From OMOG01 sp041485845 (GTDB taxonomy: Bacteria; Acidobacteriota; Terriglobia; Bryobacterales; Bryobacteraceae), in NCBI GenBank assembly GCA_041485845.1, contig JBGPKH010000666.1, positions 1 to 5,015 of the forward strand: a stretch of DNA of 5,015 bases. Direction: 5' to 3'. Of the stretch, positions 2,325-5,015 are shown piece by piece. The first letter of the stretch is position 1. The number at the start of each line of letters is the position of its first letter. The translations under genes and the position numbers were made by a program. Below the pieces are notes generated by a model. That model was not told where the DNA came from, did no database searches, and was given only the letters and a program-made list of their open reading frames with translations.

Positions 2325-5015
2325 ATGCGACGTATCTTAGCTTCCACGTTGATGCTCTGTGTGGCCTGCCTCCGCTTGAGCGCGCAATCCACCGCAGTTT
2401 CCCAGGTATCCGGGGTAGTCCAGGACGCCAGCGGCGCGGCCATTCCCGCCGCCTCCGTCACCATTACGAATGTCGATACCGCCGCCGGGCGAACCGTTCT
2501 GGCGGGCGGTGACGGCTCCTACACGTTCACCAACCTGGTGGTGGGACCGTACCGGCTCCAGGTGGTGAAGGAGGGGTTCGCAACCTTCAACCAGTCGGGC
2601 ATTATCCTGCAGGTGAACACCAACCCGCAGATCAACGTGACGCTGAAAATCGGCACGGTCAGCGAACAGATCGAGGTGCAGGCGAACGCCGCGATGGTGG
2701 AGACCGCCAGCAACGGCGTCGGTCAGGTCATCGACCAGCAGCGCGTCGTGGACCTGCCCCTCAACGGGCGGAATCTGTCGCAACTGATCCAGCTCTCCGG
2801 CGCCGCCGTGCCCAGCACCGGCGGTGGGCTCACCAACAATCTGGGCTATCCAACCGTGACGGCGGTCTCGATCGCCGGCGGGCAGGCGAACGCCACGAAC
2901 TTCTTCCTGGATGGCGGAACGCATCTCGATTCGCGCACCAACGTCGGTCTCCCGCTTCCCTTCCCGGACGCCGTGCAGGAGTTCAAGGTGGAGACCAGCA
3001 CCCTGCCGGCGAACTACGGGAGCCACGCGGGCGGAGCGGTGAATGCGGTCACCAAGTCGGGCACCAACTCCTTCCACGGCGATGCCTTTTGGTTCCTGCG
3101 AAACTACGCTTTCAACGCGCGGAATTTCTTCGCTCCGGTGCGCGATTCGTTGAAGCGCAACCAGGCCGGAGGGGTGCTGGGCGGGCCCATCGTGCGAGAC
3201 CGGCTCTTCTTCTTTCTGGGCTATCAGGGCACCACCGAACGGACCGCGCCGGCAACGAACCAGTCGTTCGTGCCTACGGCGGCGGTCCTCAAAGGCGATT
3301 TCCAGACGATCCTCGCACCCCCTTGCCAGACCAGGCAGGTCAACCTGTTGGCGTCCTCCAGCGCCGTCAACAACGTCCTCCCGGTGAGCCGGCTGAATCC
3401 GGTCGCGCTGAAATATGCCGCTCTGTTGCCGCTCTCGAGCGACCCGTGCGGCAAGATCCTGTACGGTGTGCCGTCGATCAACGGCGAAGACCAGGGCGTG
3501 GTCAAGACCGATTGGCGCCGCACGGACAGAGATTCGCTCTTCGCGCGCTATTTCATCACGGACTACACGCTGCAAGCTTACTATGACAAGAGTAATCTGC
3601 TCACGGCGGGCACCGCGGGGCTCCTGGACCGCGTGCAGTCCGTGATTCTCGGCGACACCTATTTGATCAATCCGCGGACCATCAGCTCGTTCCGCGCCAG
3701 TTTCGCGCGTTCCGCCGTGCAGCGCATCGGCGCCGACGGGGTCCCGAACATGACGCAGTTGGGCGCCAACGTCTATTCGCCGATCGCGAACTATACGGGC
3801 CAGGTCTCGGCCAGCGGCTATTTCAGCAGCGGCGCCATCCCGGGTTGGGTGTACTCCAACGTCACCGCGCTCTCCGAAGACATCGGCATGACCCGCGGCG
3901 CGCACCAGATCAACCTCGGCTTCAGTTGGGTACACACGCAGATGAATGCCAACGGCCCCTTCCAGCAGAACCCGCGCATGACTTTCAACGGCCAACTCAC
4001 CGGCAATGCGCTGGCGGATTTCATGACGGGCAGCCTCGGCTCGATGCTGCAAGGCAACGGCCAGATCGGCCGCGATGGGCAGAACCTTCCCTCCGCCTAC
4101 TTCCAAGACCAATGGAAGGTGAGCCGGCGTTTCCAGGTCAACCTCGGCCTTCGTTGGGATCCCTTCATTCCGCAGCACACCAAGTACGACTACGCCTCGC
4201 AGTTCGACCCGGCCAGGTTCTACTCCGGCCAGGTGAGCAAGGTCTTCGTCAACGCACCTCCTGGACTGACGTTTCCCGGAGATCCCGGCTACCCCGGACA
4301 CTCCGACACTTTCCCGCGGTACCTGGATTTCGCGCCGCGCCTGGGCGTGGTCTTCGACCCCCGGGGACGCGGAACCGAAACGATTCGAGCCGGCTACGGC
4401 ATCTTCTACGACTCGACCTACCTCTGGAACACGCTACACATCCCGCTGAATCCGCCATGGGGCAATACCATCACGATCACCGCGCCGCAGGGCGGGTTGT
4501 CGAACCCCTGGGCCGCTTATCCTGGCGGGAACCCTTTCCCGACCCCCACACGACTGCCCGCGGATTTCCCCTTCCCCACTAGCGGGGTGTACGTGTTCGA
4601 ACCGTTGCACGCGCACGCGACTTACATGCAGCAGTGGAACGTCGCCCTGCAGAAGCAGTTCAGCGCCGACTGGCTGGCCTCCGCGACATACCTGGGGAAC
4701 AAGACCACTCATCAGTGGCTGGGGTACCAGGTCAACCCGTCGGTGTACATTCCTGGTGGACCGTGCACCTTGCAGGGCGTCACGTTCAACCCCTGTTCGA
4801 GCGTGAGTTCCACGGAAGCCCGCCGGACTTTCGGGCTCGCCAACCCGGCGACGGGGAAATACTTCGGCAATACGGCCATCGTGGACGATGGCGGTAACGC
4901 CAGCTATAACGCGCTCCTGCTGGTGCTCCAGCATCGCTTCAGCCACAACTTCTCGGCCCTGTCGAACTTCACGTGGTCGCATTGCCTGGACCAGGGCGAG
5001 AACGGCCAGGACATC
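2325..5015 (+). CDS. TonB-dependent receptor with carboxypeptidase-regulatory-like domain (Oar-like), 3' end missing
   Basis: The frame is open for 897 codons from ATG 2325 to the window edge; relatives run to about 1,100 residues. It is an outer-membrane transporter that takes up a large ligand using TonB energy; the substrate cannot be read from sequence. In order: signal peptide MRRILASTLMLCVACLRLSA (1-20); a carboxypeptidase-regulatory-like beta-sandwich (about 28-107: VSGVVQDASGAAIPAASVTI to INVTLKIG); a plug (about 114-255) with LPLNGRN (144-150), FFLDGG (193-198) and VNAVTKSGTNSFHG (239-252); then beta-barrel with aromatic strand motifs such as YFQDQWKVSRRFQVNLGLRWDP, FAPRLGVVFDP and NFTWSHCLDQG near the edge. 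Two cysteine pairs (334/375 and 814/824) lie in probable loops and may form disulfides. A G-run 4 nt before ATG and a good promoter support the start. Such receptors are highly duplicated in Acidobacteria, and no partner SusD-like gene is visible. Confidence 0.92.
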   Translation, partial: MRRILASTLMLCVACLRLSAQSTAVSQVSGVVQDASGAAIPAASVTITNVDTAAGRTVLAGGDGSYTFTNLVVGPYRLQVVKEGFATFNQSGIILQVNTNPQINVTLKIGTVSEQIEVQANAAMVETASNGVGQVIDQQRVVDLPLNGRNLSQLIQLSGAAVPSTGGGLTNNLGYPTVTAVSIAGGQANATNFFLDGGTHLDSRTNVGLPLPFPDAVQEFKVETSTLPANYGSHAGGAVNAVTKSGTNSFHGDAFWFLRNYAFNARNFFAPVRDSLKRNQAGGVLGGPIVRDRLFFFLGYQGTTERTAPATNQSFVPTAAVLKGDFQTILAPPCQTRQVNLLASSSAVNNVLPVSRLNPVALKYAALLPLSSDPCGKILYGVPSINGEDQGVVKTDWRRTDRDSLFARYFITDYTLQAYYDKSNLLTAGTAGLLDRVQSVILGDTYLINPRTISSFRASFARSAVQRIGADGVPNMTQLGANVYSPIANYTGQVSASGYFSSGAIPGWVYSNVTALSEDIGMTRGAHQINLGFSWVHTQMNANGPFQQNPRMTFNGQLTGNALADFMTGSLGSMLQGNGQIGRDGQNLPSAYFQDQWKVSRRFQVNLGLRWDPFIPQHTKYDYASQFDPARFYSGQVSKVFVNAPPGLTFPGDPGYPGHSDTFPRYLDFAPRLGVVFDPRGRGTETIRAGYGIFYDSTYLWNTLHIPLNPPWGNTITITAPQGGLSNPWAAYPGGNPFPTPTRLPADFPFPTSGVYVFEPLHAHATYMQQWNVALQKQFSADWLASATYLGNKTTHQWLGYQVNPSVYIPGGPCTLQGVTFNPCSSVSSTEARRTFGLANPATGKYFGNTAIVDDGGNASYNALLLVLQHRFSHNFSALSNFTWSHCLDQGENGQDI

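Noticed and set aside
2337..4301. A 654-codon open frame on the minus strand, antisense to the receptor gene
   Set aside because: It is rich in Arg, Val, Gly, Glu and His with no recognisable domain, and lies opposite a clear receptor frame whose signal peptide, plug and barrel motifs are continuous. Long antisense frames are expected opposite GC-rich genes with strong third-position bias.

Overview
The window reads as an accessory segment from a GC-rich Gram-negative bacterium. The best guess is an acidobacterium of the Solibacter/Bryobacter type. The main reason is the right half: a large TonB-dependent receptor with an N-terminal carboxypeptidase-regulatory-like domain and the LPLNGRN and FFLDGG motifs, a family that is strongly expanded there. 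This taxonomic call is inference from family knowledge, not from a marker gene.

Layout: (1) 1-87, minus strand: N-terminal end of a tyrosine recombinase/integrase, cut by the window edge, with a good ribosome binding site. (2) 246-1006 (possibly to 1048), minus strand: a TacA/TacT-type toxin-antitoxin module, with a DUF1778 ribbon-helix-helix antitoxin followed by a GNAT toxin in a 4-nt ATGA overlap. The antitoxin has an in-frame TAA as codon 4 after its only ATG, and CTA where a family-typical start would be expected. (3) 1049-1123: a 75-bp shared control region holding two perfect palindromes and a recognisable minus-strand promoter. (4) 1124-1809, plus strand: a higBA module, toxin first, with a 13-nt overlap. 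By homology the toxin begins at a CTG codon. (5) 1810-2324: 515 bp without a convincing gene, rich in GC hairpins, ending in a good promoter (TTGATC, 17 nt, TACAAT). (6) 2325-5015, plus strand: the receptor, 897 codons seen and open at the right edge.

Two unrelated type II toxin-antitoxin modules stand back to back over one short palindrome-bearing region, next to an integrase, which suggests a mobile or recently acquired island joined to a resident nutrient-receptor gene. Neither first gene (tacA, higB) has a normal ATG in the expected place. That could mean early decay, sequencing or assembly error, or deliberately weak initiation. The shared control region and these starts are the most interesting things here. 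The GC-rich hairpin cluster before the receptor is second.
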